A stretch of 64,000 bases of DNA from Pararhizobium sp. (GTDB taxonomy: Bacteria > Pseudomonadota > Alphaproteobacteria > Rhizobiales > Rhizobiaceae), in assembly GCA_017794825.1 (NCBI GenBank), contig CP051237.1, positions 3,100,001-3,164,000 of the forward strand. Reading direction: 5' to 3'. Of this stretch, positions 53,694 to 62,055 are shown one piece after another. Positions within the stretch are counted from its first letter, which is position 1; each line of letters starts with the position of its first letter. A program made the position numbers and the translations under genes. The notes under the pieces were generated by a model that saw only the letters and a list, made by a program, of their open reading frames with translations, did not search any database and was not told where the DNA came from.

Positions 53694-54584
53694 ATGACAA
53701 TCAAATCGCCGCTTCGCGCCGGATTGCTGGCAGCCGGACTTGTCTGGGCGTTCGCCGCCGGCGCACAGGAGCCGGAAGATCGCGTTATCGCGACGGTGGG
53801 CGGCGAGCCCGTTTACGAATCCGAGCTCTCCTTCGCCGAGGGCGATCTCGACCCCCAGTTCGCGCGTCTGCCGGAACAGCAGCGCCGCGCCGCCGCGCTT
53901 TCGGCGCTCATCGACATCAAGGTCATGGCGGAACAGGCCGAAAAGGCCGGTCTCGCCGAGGGCGCGGACTTCGAGCGCCGCATGACGTTCCTGCGCGACC
54001 GCGCATTGCACAATGAATACTTCCGCAAACAGGTCATCGAAGGCATGTCCGAAGCGGATGTGAGAGACCGCTACGAAAAGGAAATCGCGGCGCAGCCGGG
54101 CGAAGAAGAGGTCAAGGCAAGGCATATTCTCGTCGACAGCGAGGAGCAGGCCAAGGCGATCGTCGCCGAACTGGAAGCCGGAGCGGATTTCGAGGAACTG
54201 GCCAAGGAGAAATCCACCGGACCAAGCGGGCCGCAGGGCGGCGATCTCGGCTATTTCACGAAGGGACGCATGGTGCCGGAATTCGAAGCCGCGGCGTTTG
54301 CGATCGAGCCCGGCGATTTCACCAAAGAGCCCGTCAAGACCCAGTTCGGCTGGCACGTGATCAAGGTCGAGGACAAGCGCGACGCAGCGCCTCCGGCCTT
54401 CGAGGAGGTCGTCGAGCAGATCCAGCGCGTTCTCTTGCAGGAAAAGTACATGGCGCTCCTGGACCAGGCGCGCAAAGGCGTCGAGATCGACGTCCAGGAC
54501 GCGGAGCTGAAAGCCCTGTTCGACGCGGTCAACGCGGATCCGGCCGCCGCTGACGGCGCCGGTTCAGGCGGCGACTCGCAGTAA
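53694..54584 (+). CDS. PpiC/parvulin-type peptidyl-prolyl isomerase, exported
   Basis: The protein has 296 residues. A signal peptide (SPLRAGLLAAGLVWAFAAGA) precedes a SurA-like N-terminal helical domain and the parvulin core: VKARHILVDSEEQAKAIVAE, STGPSGPQGGDLGYFTKGRM, VKTQFGWHVIKV. It should assist folding of exported proteins in the periplasm, which fits its position opposite secA. ATG 53694 has AAAGG nine bases upstream; the longer frame from 53433 would destroy the signal peptide. argJ follows 45 bases later. Confidence 0.9.
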   Translation: MTIKSPLRAGLLAAGLVWAFAAGAQEPEDRVIATVGGEPVYESELSFAEGDLDPQFARLPEQQRRAAALSALIDIKVMAEQAEKAGLAEGADFERRMTFLRDRALHNEYFRKQVIEGMSEADVRDRYEKEIAAQPGEEEVKARHILVDSEEQAKAIVAELEAGADFEELAKEKSTGPSGPQGGDLGYFTKGRMVPEFEAAAFAIEPGDFTKEPVKTQFGWHVIKVEDKRDAAPPAFEEVVEQIQRVLLQEKYMALLDQARKGVEIDVQDAELKALFDAVNADPAAADGAGSGGDSQ

Positions 54585-54629
54585 TCCGGCGAGACGAACA
54601 CCGACGCCCCCTCTGGAAACGACCCCGCC

Positions 54630-55862
54630 ATGCCCCATCCGGTTTCTCCTCTCGCGCCATCGATCCTCACGCCCACGCCGCCGCTCGACGGCGTGCGCAT
54701 CGCAACCGCCGCGGCCGGGATCAAATACAAGGGGCGGACCGACCTTCTGGTGATGTGTTTCGACGAGCCGGCCGCAGTGGCGGGCGTGTTCACCAGGTCG
54801 CTGTGCCCGTCGGCGCCGGTCGATTTCTGCAGGCGCAACCTCGAAGGCGGCACGGCGCGTATGCTCGTCGTGAATTCGGGCAACGCCAACGCCTTTACCG
54901 GCAAGAAAGGCAGCGAAGCGGCCGAACTGACCGCGAAAGCCGCCGCGCGCGCCGCAGGCTGCTCGAGCAGCGAGGTGTTTCTCGCCTCGACGGGGGTGAT
55001 CGGCGAGCCGCTGAACGCAGCCGCCTTCGCGCATGTGCTGGACGGGCTGGTCAAAGAGGCGGAAGCCGATCGCTGGGAATCGGCGGCGCGGGCGATCATG
55101 ACGACGGACACCTATCCGAAGCTGGCCACCCGCTCCGTGAAAATCGGCGAGGCGGACGTCACGATCAACGGCATCGCCAAGGGCGCCGGAATGATCGCGC
55201 CCGACATGGCGACGATGCTTTCGTTCATATGCACGGACGCGGATATCGCGCCCGACGTCCTGCAGTCCCTGCTTTCGAAATCGACGGGGCCGACCTTCAA
55301 TTCGATTACCGTCGACAGCGACACGTCGACGTCGGACACGGTGCTGCTTTTCGCCACGGGACGCTCCGGCGCGCCGCGGATCACGGAGGCGTCGGACCGG
55401 CGTTTGGCGGCGTTTCGAAAGGCTCTTGAGAGTCTGATGCGCGAACTTGCGCTGCTGATCGTGCGCGACGGCGAGGGCGCAACGAAGATGGTGGAAATCA
55501 CCGTCACAGGCGCAGCGAGCAGCCGCGCGGCCAAGCGCATCGCCATGTCGATCGCCAATTCGCCGCTGGTCAAGACCGCGGTTGCGGGCGAAGACGCCAA
55601 CTGGGGCCGCATCGTGATGGCCGTCGGCAAGGCGGGCGAGAAAGCCTTGCGCGACCGGCTGGAAATCTGGTTCGGGGACGTGCGGGTGGCCGTGCATGGC
55701 GAACGCGATCCGGACTACAGCGAAGCGGCGGCTTCCGAGGTGATGAAGCGTCCCGAAATTCCGGTGCGGGTCGACGTCGGCGTGGGCAAGGGCAGGGCGA
55801 CTGTCTGGACGTGCGACCTGACCAAGGAATATGTTGCAATCAATGGCGATTACAGGAGTTGA
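54630..55862 (+). CDS. argJ: bifunctional ornithine acetyltransferase/N-acetylglutamate synthase
   Basis: The protein has 410 residues. The self-cleavage site is evident in [16 protein letters not shown], where the chain is cut before Thr to give alpha and beta subunits; [15 protein letters not shown] and [17 protein letters not shown] are other family segments. It moves the acetyl group from N-acetylornithine to glutamate in the cyclic arginine pathway. argH at 25504 serves the same pathway elsewhere in the window. The GNAT gene starts six bases after its stop. Confidence 0.95.
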   Translation: MPHPVSPLAPSILTPTPPLDGVRIATAAAGIKYKGRTDLLVMCFDEPAAVAGVFTRSLCPSAPVDFCRRNLEGGTARMLVVNSGNANAFTGKKGSEAAELTAKAAARAAGCSSSEVFLASTGVIGEPLNAAAFAHVLDGLVKEAEADRWESAARAIMTTDTYPKLATRSVKIGEADVTINGIAKGAGMIAPDMATMLSFICTDADIAPDVLQSLLSKSTGPTFNSITVDSDTSTSDTVLLFATGRSGAPRITEASDRRLAAFRKALESLMRELALLIVRDGEGATKMVEITVTGAASSRAAKRIAMSIANSPLVKTAVAGEDANWGRIVMAVGKAGEKALRDRLEIWFGDVRVAVHGERDPDYSEAAASEVMKRPEIPVRVDVGVGKGRATVWTCDLTKEYVAINGDYRS

Positions 55863-55868
55863 GGTTTC

Positions 55869-56726
55869 ATGCTGCGCCAAGGGCCGCCTGCCAAAGGGCC
55901 GCCTGCCAGAGGAACGTCTCAATCGACGCGCAGGGCAGGCAAACCGGATCGTCACATGCACAGACTTGCAATTGTAAGAAGACTAGAAGCCGTCGGATTC
56001 CGCGCCTGGCCCGCCGCCTCCATTCAATACGACGGAAGCTGGCAGGTGCGGCTGACGGCGGGGCATCCCTCCAAGCGCCTGAACTCCGTCAATCCGCTTG
56101 ACCCTTCGGATCATGGCGACGTGGAAACCAGGGTGGAGCGCGCCGCCAGGCGGTTCAGCGCCTATGGCCGGCCGCTGATCTTCCGGCAATCGCCGCTCGC
56201 GCCGCCGCAGCTCGACGCCTATTTCGACGCCAAGGGCTGGCGGCGTTTCGACGAGACGACGGTGATGATGGCCGACATCCGCAAACTCGATCTGGACGCG
56301 GCGCTCGACCACCTGCCGGTTCGCGAACTTGGCCGTTATGTCGACGCCAACATCCTGGTGCACGGGCGCGACCGGTCCATCAAGCCGGGTCTGACCGAGG
56401 TGATCAGCTCCATCCGGCCCGCGAGCGGCTGGTTCGTGATCGAGGAGCCGGACGCCGGACCTGTGGCGACGGCGCTGTGCGTGCATGACAGCGACATGGC
56501 CGGCATTTTCGAGGTGGCGACGCGCAGCGACCGCCGCAACAAGGGCTACGGACGGGAAGTGGTGACGGCTGCGCTGCGATGGGCGAGGATGCGGGGCGCC
56601 GAACACGCCTGGCTTCAGGTCGCGACCACCAACGAGGCGGCGATGGATCTCTACGACCGTTTCGGCTTTGAGGAAATCTACCGTTACGACTACCGGCAGG
56701 CGCCGGACAACAGCGCGGACGAATAG
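55869..56726 (+). CDS. GNAT family N-acetyltransferase
   Basis: The product has 285 residues from the ATG at 55869. The acetyl-CoA motif is in EVATRSDRRNKGYGREVVTA followed by AWLQVATTNEAAMDLYDRFG and FEEIYRYDYR. The start at 55869 has GGAG/GAGG sites from the end of argJ; the conserved core begins only at residue 30 (MHRLAIVRRLEAVGFRAWPA), so 55956 is an alternative. The extension is built partly from a 15-base direct duplication and has low complexity (GPPAKGPPARG). Its substrate is unknown. Confidence 0.85.
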   Translation: MLRQGPPAKGPPARGTSQSTRRAGKPDRHMHRLAIVRRLEAVGFRAWPAASIQYDGSWQVRLTAGHPSKRLNSVNPLDPSDHGDVETRVERAARRFSAYGRPLIFRQSPLAPPQLDAYFDAKGWRRFDETTVMMADIRKLDLDAALDHLPVRELGRYVDANILVHGRDRSIKPGLTEVISSIRPASGWFVIEEPDAGPVATALCVHDSDMAGIFEVATRSDRRNKGYGREVVTAALRWARMRGAEHAWLQVATTNEAAMDLYDRFGFEEIYRYDYRQAPDNSADE

Positions 56727-56730
56727 CAAA

Positions 56731-57138
56731 GTGTCGACGCCGTCCATCGTGCTCGTCGCGGCTTGCGCGCTGGTCGATCAGGATCGCCGCGTGCTGATCG
56801 CGCAGCGTCCTGAAGGCAAGTCCATGGCGGGGCTTTGGGAGTTTCCCGGCGGAAAGGTCGAAGCGGGCGAGACGCCCGAGGAAACAGTGATCCGGGAGCT
56901 TGAGGAGGAGCTGGGCGTAACCACGCGCGCGGCCTGCCTTGCGCCGCTCACCTTCGCCAGCCACGCCTACGAGACATTTCACCTTCTGATGCCGCTCTAT
57001 ATCTGCCGCAAATATGACGGCTTGCCGCAACCGCGCGAGGGGCAGGCCCTCAAATGGGTCCGGCCTGCGCGGCTGCGGGATTACCCGATGCCGCCGGCGG
57101 ACGAGCCGCTGATCCCCTTCCTGATCGATTTGGTCTGA
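56731..57138 (+). CDS. mutT: 8-oxo-dGTP diphosphatase (MutT)
   Basis: The protein has 135 residues. A complete Nudix box, GGKVEAGETPEETVIRELEE then ELG, follows SMAGLWEFP, the usual MutT lead-in. It removes oxidised dGTP from the nucleotide pool. The GTG start at 56731 lies four bases after the GNAT stop, suggesting translational coupling; no separate ribosome-binding site is evident. Length matches MutT. Confidence 0.92.
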   Translation: MSTPSIVLVAACALVDQDRRVLIAQRPEGKSMAGLWEFPGGKVEAGETPEETVIRELEEELGVTTRAACLAPLTFASHAYETFHLLMPLYICRKYDGLPQPREGQALKWVRPARLRDYPMPPADEPLIPFLIDLV

Positions 57139-57227
57139 CGCTCTATTTAAGCCCGACCGTTAATCTATCATTCAGCATGTCGATGCTAGTAATGCCTGAA
57201 GTAACGAAGGTTTTTCAAGGCAATACG

Positions 57228-57527
57228 ATGAGTAATGACGAGTTCTGGTCATCTGTCTATTCGGGAAACGGCGAATCGAAACGCAGCCGCCGGCTGAGCC
57301 TGACAAGGCTCATTCTGCTGTTTGGCGCCGCCGCCGTCACCATGGCGGTCGTCTTGCCGCCGATGCTCGATCACGCGGCTGATCGCCGCCTCGCCGGACA
57401 TGCCGGCATCGACTACACGACCACCTCGTCCATCCGCAAACTGCACGATTACACGGTGCGCCGCAGCGTGCTGGAGCCGTTCGACGAATCTGTCTGCATC
57501 ATCGGCAAGACCGGCGATTGCGAATAA
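57228..57527 (+). CDS. hypothetical protein with one transmembrane helix
   Basis: This 99-residue protein has a single helix (TRLILLFGAAAVTMAVVLPP, about residues 25-44), a basic cytoplasmic head and a C-terminal part with two cysteines (CIIGKTGDC). No family is recognised. ATG 57228 has AAGG eight bases upstream, and the residues before it in the longer frame come from the mutT region. A similar small gene after mutT is, as I recall, common in rhizobia. Confidence 0.68.
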   Translation: MSNDEFWSSVYSGNGESKRSRRLSLTRLILLFGAAAVTMAVVLPPMLDHAADRRLAGHAGIDYTTTSSIRKLHDYTVRRSVLEPFDESVCIIGKTGDCE

Positions 57528-57531
57528 CGGA

Positions 57532-58398
57532 TCATTCAGTGCGGCCCGACAGGCTTGCGATGAGCGCGTCGTCCAGATCCAGTTGATCGCGCGCCTCGGA
57601 GAGCACGCTTTCATGCACTGCGGGCGGCGTCAGTTCGATATCCCGGCGAAATGACTTTACGATGGTTTCAAGGGCGGTGACCCGCGCATATTTCTTGCTG
57701 TTCGCCGGAATGACCGTCCAGGGGCTGGTCCTGGTCGATGTCCTGTCGAACATCTCGTCGATCGCCTCCTCGTAGTCGCTCCAGCGGTTCCGGTTGCGAA
57801 AATCCTCATAGGTCAGCTTCCATCGCTTGAGCGGATCACGAAGCCGTTGCTCGAACCGCAACAGTTGTTCTTCCGGCGAGATGTGGAAGAACAACTTCAC
57901 CAGCCGGACGCCGTCGTCCGTGATCATGCGTTCGAATTCGTTGATTTCCCGATAGGCGGCGCGCCACCTGTCCGGCGGCGTCAGCGCCTCGACGCGTTCG
58001 ACCAGCACCCTGCCGTACCAGGACCTGTCGAACACCGTGATTGCGCCGCTCGGCGGCAGTCGCTCCATGAAGCGCAGCAGAAAGTGTCGCTGCGCGTAGT
58101 AGTCTCGCGGCGCGCCGATCGGCCAGACCTTGAAGCTTCTCGGATCCAGCGCCGTGGACAGCCGCCGTATCGCGCCGCCCTTGCCGGCGGCGTCCCAACC
58201 CTCGAAAACCACGACGCCCGACCTGCCGGACAGGAGATAGGCCTGCTGGATCTGCATCAATGTCCGTTGTAGCTTTGCGAGCTTTTTTTCGTAGGCTGAC
58301 GTCGAGATCGATTTTGACAGATCGACATCTTCAAGTCTCGGCGCTTTCACGGGCACATCCTCGGCTTTCGGGACTGGAGGGATCGGAAACGCCGTCAT
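57532..58398 (-). CDS. ppk2: polyphosphate kinase 2 family protein
   Basis: The protein has 288 residues. The Walker A motif is in VVFEGWDAAGKGGAIRRLST, the Walker B-like and lid residues in ITVFDRSWYGRVLVERVE, and LKRWKLTYEDFRNRNRWSDY is the typical C-terminal part. PPK2 enzymes use polyphosphate to phosphorylate nucleoside mono- or diphosphates. ATG 58398 is preferred over the TTG at 58425. It converges with the preceding small gene with four bases between. Confidence 0.92.
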   Translation of the reverse strand: MTAFPIPPVPKAEDVPVKAPRLEDVDLSKSISTSAYEKKLAKLQRTLMQIQQAYLLSGRSGVVVFEGWDAAGKGGAIRRLSTALDPRSFKVWPIGAPRDYYAQRHFLLRFMERLPPSGAITVFDRSWYGRVLVERVEALTPPDRWRAAYREINEFERMITDDGVRLVKLFFHISPEEQLLRFEQRLRDPLKRWKLTYEDFRNRNRWSDYEEAIDEMFDRTSTRTSPWTVIPANSKKYARVTALETIVKSFRRDIELTPPAVHESVLSEARDQLDLDDALIASLSGRTE

Positions 58399-58431
58399 CC
58401 TAGGTCGGGCGTTCGCCTTTTCCAAGCCGGA

Positions 58432-59316
58432 TCAGGACCTGTCGTTCAACGCGTCCGTGAGACTCATTTTCGCGGAGCCGGGCCGCAACGGCTTCTGTTG
58501 CCCCGGATCAGGCTTCCATCCCGACAGATAGACAATGTTGAAGCTCGCCCGGATACGCCCGTCGTCGTCGGCGTAGCGTTCGGCGTAGATCTCCGCAGCT
58601 CTTGCAAACAGCGCCCGCGTGGCGGGCCGGCGGCTGCGCCCGACGAGCGGATTGGCCATGCCCATGTTTCGCAGATCGGCCATCAGATGGAACATGGTGT
58701 CGTAGCGCACCGTGTAGGTTTCGCTGTCGACCACAGGCAGCGCGAAGCCGGCGCGCTGCAGGAGGCCGCCGCAGTCCCGAACGTCGGCGAACGGGATGAC
58801 GCGGGGACTGGCGCCGGACGAGAGTTCGGTTTCGGCCGAAAGCAGACTGTCCCGCAACTCGCCAAGCGTGCCTGCGCCGGGCAAGGCAGCGAGCAGAAGT
58901 CCGTCGGGCGAAAGGCTGTCGGCGATTTGCCTGAGAAGGCCCGGCAGATCGTCGGCAAGATGCATCGACAGCGCCGAGACGACGAGCTGCAGACGTTCAC
59001 GGTCAAACGGAAAGGCGTCGAGCGCCGCGACGACGCGGCCGGTTGCAGTCGCATGATCGACGAACAGCTCCGGATCCGTCTCGATGCGCGTGATTTCGTC
59101 CGTCTTGCCGCTTTCGGCGAGCAACCTGCAAACCTGCCCCGTGTGGCAATGCAGCGCCGCCGCGCGAGGGAAGCGGCGCTCGACGACGCCAAGCCTTTCG
59201 GCCAGTTCGCCGGCGACGACGCGCAGCAGGAAATCGGCCCTTGCAGGATCCCGGGCAAGCGCCCGCAACCGGTTTTGCCGGATCATTCCCGTATCGAACA
59301 GCGTTTCGACTTTCAT
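58432..59316 (-). CDS. SAM-dependent methyltransferase (NDUFAF5/BioC-like)
   Basis: The protein has 294 residues. After an N-terminal segment (RALARDPARADFLLRVVAGE), the methyltransferase fold is seen with QLVVSALSMHLADDLPGLLR, then SPDGLLLAALPGAGTLGELR, as in the NDUFAF5/BioC branch. The canonical glycine-rich loop is weak (ALHCHTGQVCRLL replaces ExGxGxG), so cofactor binding may be impaired. It diverges from comF with 52 bases between starts, a pairing frequent in Rhizobiales. Confidence 0.82.
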   Translation of the reverse strand: MKVETLFDTGMIRQNRLRALARDPARADFLLRVVAGELAERLGVVERRFPRAAALHCHTGQVCRLLAESGKTDEITRIETDPELFVDHATATGRVVAALDAFPFDRERLQLVVSALSMHLADDLPGLLRQIADSLSPDGLLLAALPGAGTLGELRDSLLSAETELSSGASPRVIPFADVRDCGGLLQRAGFALPVVDSETYTVRYDTMFHLMADLRNMGMANPLVGRSRRPATRALFARAAEIYAERYADDDGRIRASFNIVYLSGWKPDPGQQKPLRPGSAKMSLTDALNDRS

Positions 59317-59368
59317 TCGTTCAAGGTCCGAACTAGGCTCTTTCAGAGCGCATGCACAGGGTTGTCAT

Positions 59369-60133
59369 ATGGCAGCAAGTCCGCACATGTCGAGTTTTCT
59401 GAAGCAATGGGTCCCCGCCGGCGGCGCTTTTCTCGCCGATCTGGTGTTCCCGCCTGTCTGCGCGGGATGCGGCGTTCGAACCGGGCGCAATGGCGGGCTC
59501 TGCGTCGCCTGCTGGACGTCCCTGCATTTCATAGAGCCGCCGCTTTGCGACATCATGGGTACGCCGTTCTCCTTCGACATGGGAAAGGGCATCGTATCGG
59601 CCGAGGCGATCGCCGAACCGCCGCCGTTTTCGCGATTGCGTTCGGTGGTCCTTTACGACGATGTCGCCCGTTCGCTGGTGCATCGCCTGAAATACAAGGA
59701 CCGGACCGAGCTCGGACGCCTGATGGCGGGCTGGATGACGCGGGCCGGCCAGGAACTGATCGCGGAGGCGGAGGCGATCGTGCCGGCGCCGCTGCACTGG
59801 CGGCGCCGTCTTGCGCGCGGCTACAATCAATCGGCGGAACTTGGCCGGGCCGTTGCGGAACTCTCGGGCAAGACCTATCTGCCGACGGCGCTGCGGCGGC
59901 GCAAGAACACGCGGCCGCAGGTCGGTCTCGGGGCGTCCGCGCGACGCGACAATCTGCGCGGCGCCTTCGTCGTGCCTGACGAGGAGAAGCCCGAGGTCTT
60001 CGGACGCCGGCTTCTTTTGATAGACGACGTCTACACGACCGGGGCGACGGCGCGGGCGGCCGCAGCTGTTTTGCTGCGGGCCGGCGCGCAGGATGTGAGC
60101 GTGCTGACCTTCGCGAGGGTTGCGGCGGGGTGA
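59369..60133 (+). CDS. comF: ComF family phosphoribosyltransferase-like protein
   Basis: The protein has 254 residues. The N-terminus carries zinc-finger cysteines (PPVCAGCGVRTG, GGLCVACW), followed by VHRLKYKDRTELGRLMAGWM and the PRTase motif RRLLLIDDVYTTGATARAAA. ComF-type proteins are linked to DNA uptake or recombination; the reaction is not established. ATG 59369 starts the recognisable N-terminus. grxC follows 81 bases later after a palindrome. Confidence 0.9.
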   Translation: MAASPHMSSFLKQWVPAGGAFLADLVFPPVCAGCGVRTGRNGGLCVACWTSLHFIEPPLCDIMGTPFSFDMGKGIVSAEAIAEPPPFSRLRSVVLYDDVARSLVHRLKYKDRTELGRLMAGWMTRAGQELIAEAEAIVPAPLHWRRRLARGYNQSAELGRAVAELSGKTYLPTALRRRKNTRPQVGLGASARRDNLRGAFVVPDEEKPEVFGRRLLLIDDVYTTGATARAAAAVLLRAGAQDVSVLTFARVAAG

Positions 60134-60168
60134 GGTACGGCCCTATATGAAGAATAAATGACGAAACA

Positions 60169-60185
60169 ATCCCGATAGTCGGGAT
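60169..60185. promoter_or_regulatory. palindrome between comF and grxC
   Basis: ATCCCGA-TAG-TCGGGAT is a perfect inverted repeat of seven-base arms, 29 bases before the grxC start codon. It is not followed by a T-tract, so an operator or an mRNA hairpin are both possible. Confidence 0.45.
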
Positions 60186-60214
60186 GTGTCGACCCTCTTC
60201 AAACGGAGACTCCG

Positions 60215-60478
60215 GTGGCGGACATCGTAATCTACACTCGCCAGTTCTGCGGCTTCTGCACGGCGGCCAAACGGCTGCTCGACCAGAAGGGCCTCACCTA
60301 TGACGAGCGTGACGCCAGCTACTCGACGGAGCTGCGCCAGGAAATGTATTCCCGCGCCGGCGGCCGGACGACTTTTCCTCAGATATTCATCGGCAATACC
60401 CATGTGGGCGGCTGCGACGATCTTTTTGCGCTTGAAGACCAGGGCAAGCTCGACAGCCTGCTACAATCGGCGGCGTGA
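60215..60478 (+). CDS. grxC: glutaredoxin 3
   Basis: The protein has 87 residues. IYTRQFCGFCTAAKRLLDQK has a CGFC active site (CPYC in E. coli Grx3), and GGRTTFPQIFIGNTHVGGCD holds the cis-Pro and glutathione-binding residues. It reduces disulfides using glutathione. The start is GTG with GGAG upstream. Its stop overlaps the GTG of the nitrilase gene (GTGA). Confidence 0.94.
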   Translation: MADIVIYTRQFCGFCTAAKRLLDQKGLTYDERDASYSTELRQEMYSRAGGRTTFPQIFIGNTHVGGCDDLFALEDQGKLDSLLQSAA

Positions 60479-61356
60479 CGATGACGGATCAGATGAAAGG
60501 CGTGTTCAAGGCGGCCGCGATCCAGATGCGATCGGGAACGGAGCCTGAGCGCAATATCGCAGTGCTTCGCGACATGGTGCGCCAGGCCGCCGATCGCGGG
60601 GCCGACTACATCCAGACGCCGGAGATGACCGGCGTGCTCGCGCGCAGCCGCAAGGACCTGCTGGCGGTGATCGGCGACGAGGCGAATTGTCCGGTGGTCG
60701 CCGCGGCTTCGGAGCTTGCGGCGGACCATCAGGTTCATCTGCATATCGGATCGACGGCGATCGCGCTCGGCGAAGGCAAGGTCGCCAACCGCGCCTTCCT
60801 CTTTGCGCCTGACGGCGATCTCGTCGCCACCTACGACAAGATCCACATGTTCGACGTGGATCTGGACAACGGCGAAAGCTGGCGCGAGAGCGCCACCTAC
60901 CGGCCGGGCGAAAGCGCGGTGACCGTCGAATTGCCGTTCGCGAAACTGGGACTGGCGATCTGCTACGATCTTCGCTTTCCGGAACTGTTTCGCAGGGAAG
61001 CGGTGGACGGGGCCAATGTTCTGACCACGCCGGCGGCGTTCACGCGCCAGACGGGGGAGGCGCACTGGCATGTGCTCATCCGCGCGCGGGCGATCGAGAA
61101 CGGCGCGTTCGTCATCGCCGCCGCACAAGGCGGCAAACACGAGGACGGCCGCGAAACCTATGGTCATTCGCTCATCGTCGACCCGTGGGGCAGGATACTG
61201 GCGGAAGCCGACAACGACGAGCCCGGATTGATCATGGCGGAAATCGACTGCGGAAAAAGCGCCGAAGCCCGAGGCAAGATACCCAATCTGAACAACAGCC
61301 GACCGTTCGAGCTGGCCACGACCTTCGGCGCTTCGGCCCATTCGGTGATGGCATGA
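60475..61356 (+). CDS. carbon-nitrogen hydrolase (Nit1-like amidase)
   Basis: The enzyme has 293 residues. The catalytic triad residues appear in DYIQTPEMTGVLARS (Glu), ATYDKIHMFDVDL (Lys) and GLAICYDLRFPELFR (Cys). This branch resembles Nit1/NitA proteins that hydrolyse deaminated glutathione, which would suit a neighbour of glutaredoxin. The start is GTG 60475 or ATG 60481. Its stop overlaps the next start (ATGA), so grxC, this gene and DUF1178 form a tight operon. Confidence 0.9.
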   Translation: MTMTDQMKGVFKAAAIQMRSGTEPERNIAVLRDMVRQAADRGADYIQTPEMTGVLARSRKDLLAVIGDEANCPVVAAASELAADHQVHLHIGSTAIALGEGKVANRAFLFAPDGDLVATYDKIHMFDVDLDNGESWRESATYRPGESAVTVELPFAKLGLAICYDLRFPELFRREAVDGANVLTTPAAFTRQTGEAHWHVLIRARAIENGAFVIAAAQGGKHEDGRETYGHSLIVDPWGRILAEADNDEPGLIMAEIDCGKSAEARGKIPNLNNSRPFELATTFGASAHSVMA

Positions 61357-61781
61357 TCAAATTCAATCTCGTCTGCGACAGCGACCATCGATTCGAGGGC
61401 TGGTTTTCGAGCAATGACGATTTCGACACCCAGTCGGACGCCGGGCTGGTGTGCTGCCCCGTCTGCAATTCCGCGAAGGTGGAAAAGGCCCTGATGGCGC
61501 CGTCCGTATCGACCGCGAAGAAGAAGGACGCGGCGATGCAGCTTGCCATGAACACGGCGCAGTCGGCGGCCATGAAACAGCTTCGCGAGGCGGTGAAGAA
61601 AATCCGCGACAATTCCGAGGATGTGGGCGCGCGGTTTCCGGAGGAGGCTCGCAAGATCCATTATGGCGAGGCGGAGGAACGCGGCATCATCGGCCAGGCG
61701 AGTCTCGACGACGCGAAGGCCCTTGTCGAGGAAGGCATTGGGGTGGCCCCGCTGCCGGACCTGCCGGAAGACAAGAACTGA
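61353..61781 (+). CDS. DUF1178 family protein
   Basis: The protein has 142 residues. MIKFNLVCDSDHRFEGWFSS at the N-terminus, followed by VCCPVCNSAKVEKALMAPSV, is diagnostic for DUF1178; the cysteines suggest a zinc ribbon. The function is unknown. The ATG overlaps the nitrilase stop. Downstream, 61782-62055 holds an inverted repeat (ACGCTTAA-A-TTAAGCGT, 61827-61843), a second hairpin (ACGCCG/CGGCGT, 61858-61883) and the chromate leader. Confidence 0.88.
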   Translation: MIKFNLVCDSDHRFEGWFSSNDDFDTQSDAGLVCCPVCNSAKVEKALMAPSVSTAKKKDAAMQLAMNTAQSAAMKQLREAVKKIRDNSEDVGARFPEEARKIHYGEAEERGIIGQASLDDAKALVEEGIGVAPLPDLPEDKN

Positions 61782-61924
61782 TCCGGCAGGGCGCGCGTTG
61801 AATGAACGGCGCTTCAGCCGCCTGTCACGCTTAAATTAAGCGTCGGTTTCTCGCTCGACGCCGTTTGCCGCGCGAAGCGGCGTGAAGCGGCTTAGGGTTG
61901 CAACATCTCGCGTGACACGGCGTA

Positions 61925-61953
61925 TTGACTAAGAGACACAACTCCGGTTTATT
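61925..61953 (+). promoter_or_regulatory. predicted promoter of the chromate operon
   Basis: TTGACT (61925-61930) and TTTATT (61948-61953) lie 17 bases apart. A start point near 61960 would give a leader of about 95 bases that contains the two hairpins listed next. Confidence 0.4.
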
Positions 61954-61958
61954 CAACT

Positions 61959-62050
61959 CAAGGGGAAAGCGAACTCCCCGTGAGGCCAAGGCCCAAGCGT
62001 CGCAAATTCTTCAACCGAGTGACACGCACTCGCTTTGCGATGACATGGAG
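61959..62050 (+). ncRNA. structured leader upstream of the chromate genes, candidate cis-regulatory RNA
   Basis: Hairpin 1 pairs GGGGA with TCCCC near 61963-61979. Hairpin 2 is compound: TCGCAAA (62000-62006) pairs with TTTGCGA (62034-62040), and inside it CGAGTG (62016-62021) pairs with CACTCG (62027-62032) around ACACG, leaving a nine-base bulge on the left. The ribosome-binding GGAG (62046-62049) lies right after it, so folding could affect translation. From memory, chrB-associated RNA motifs have been reported upstream of such genes; whether this is one was not tested. Confidence 0.5.
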
Positions 62051-62055
62051 CCGTT

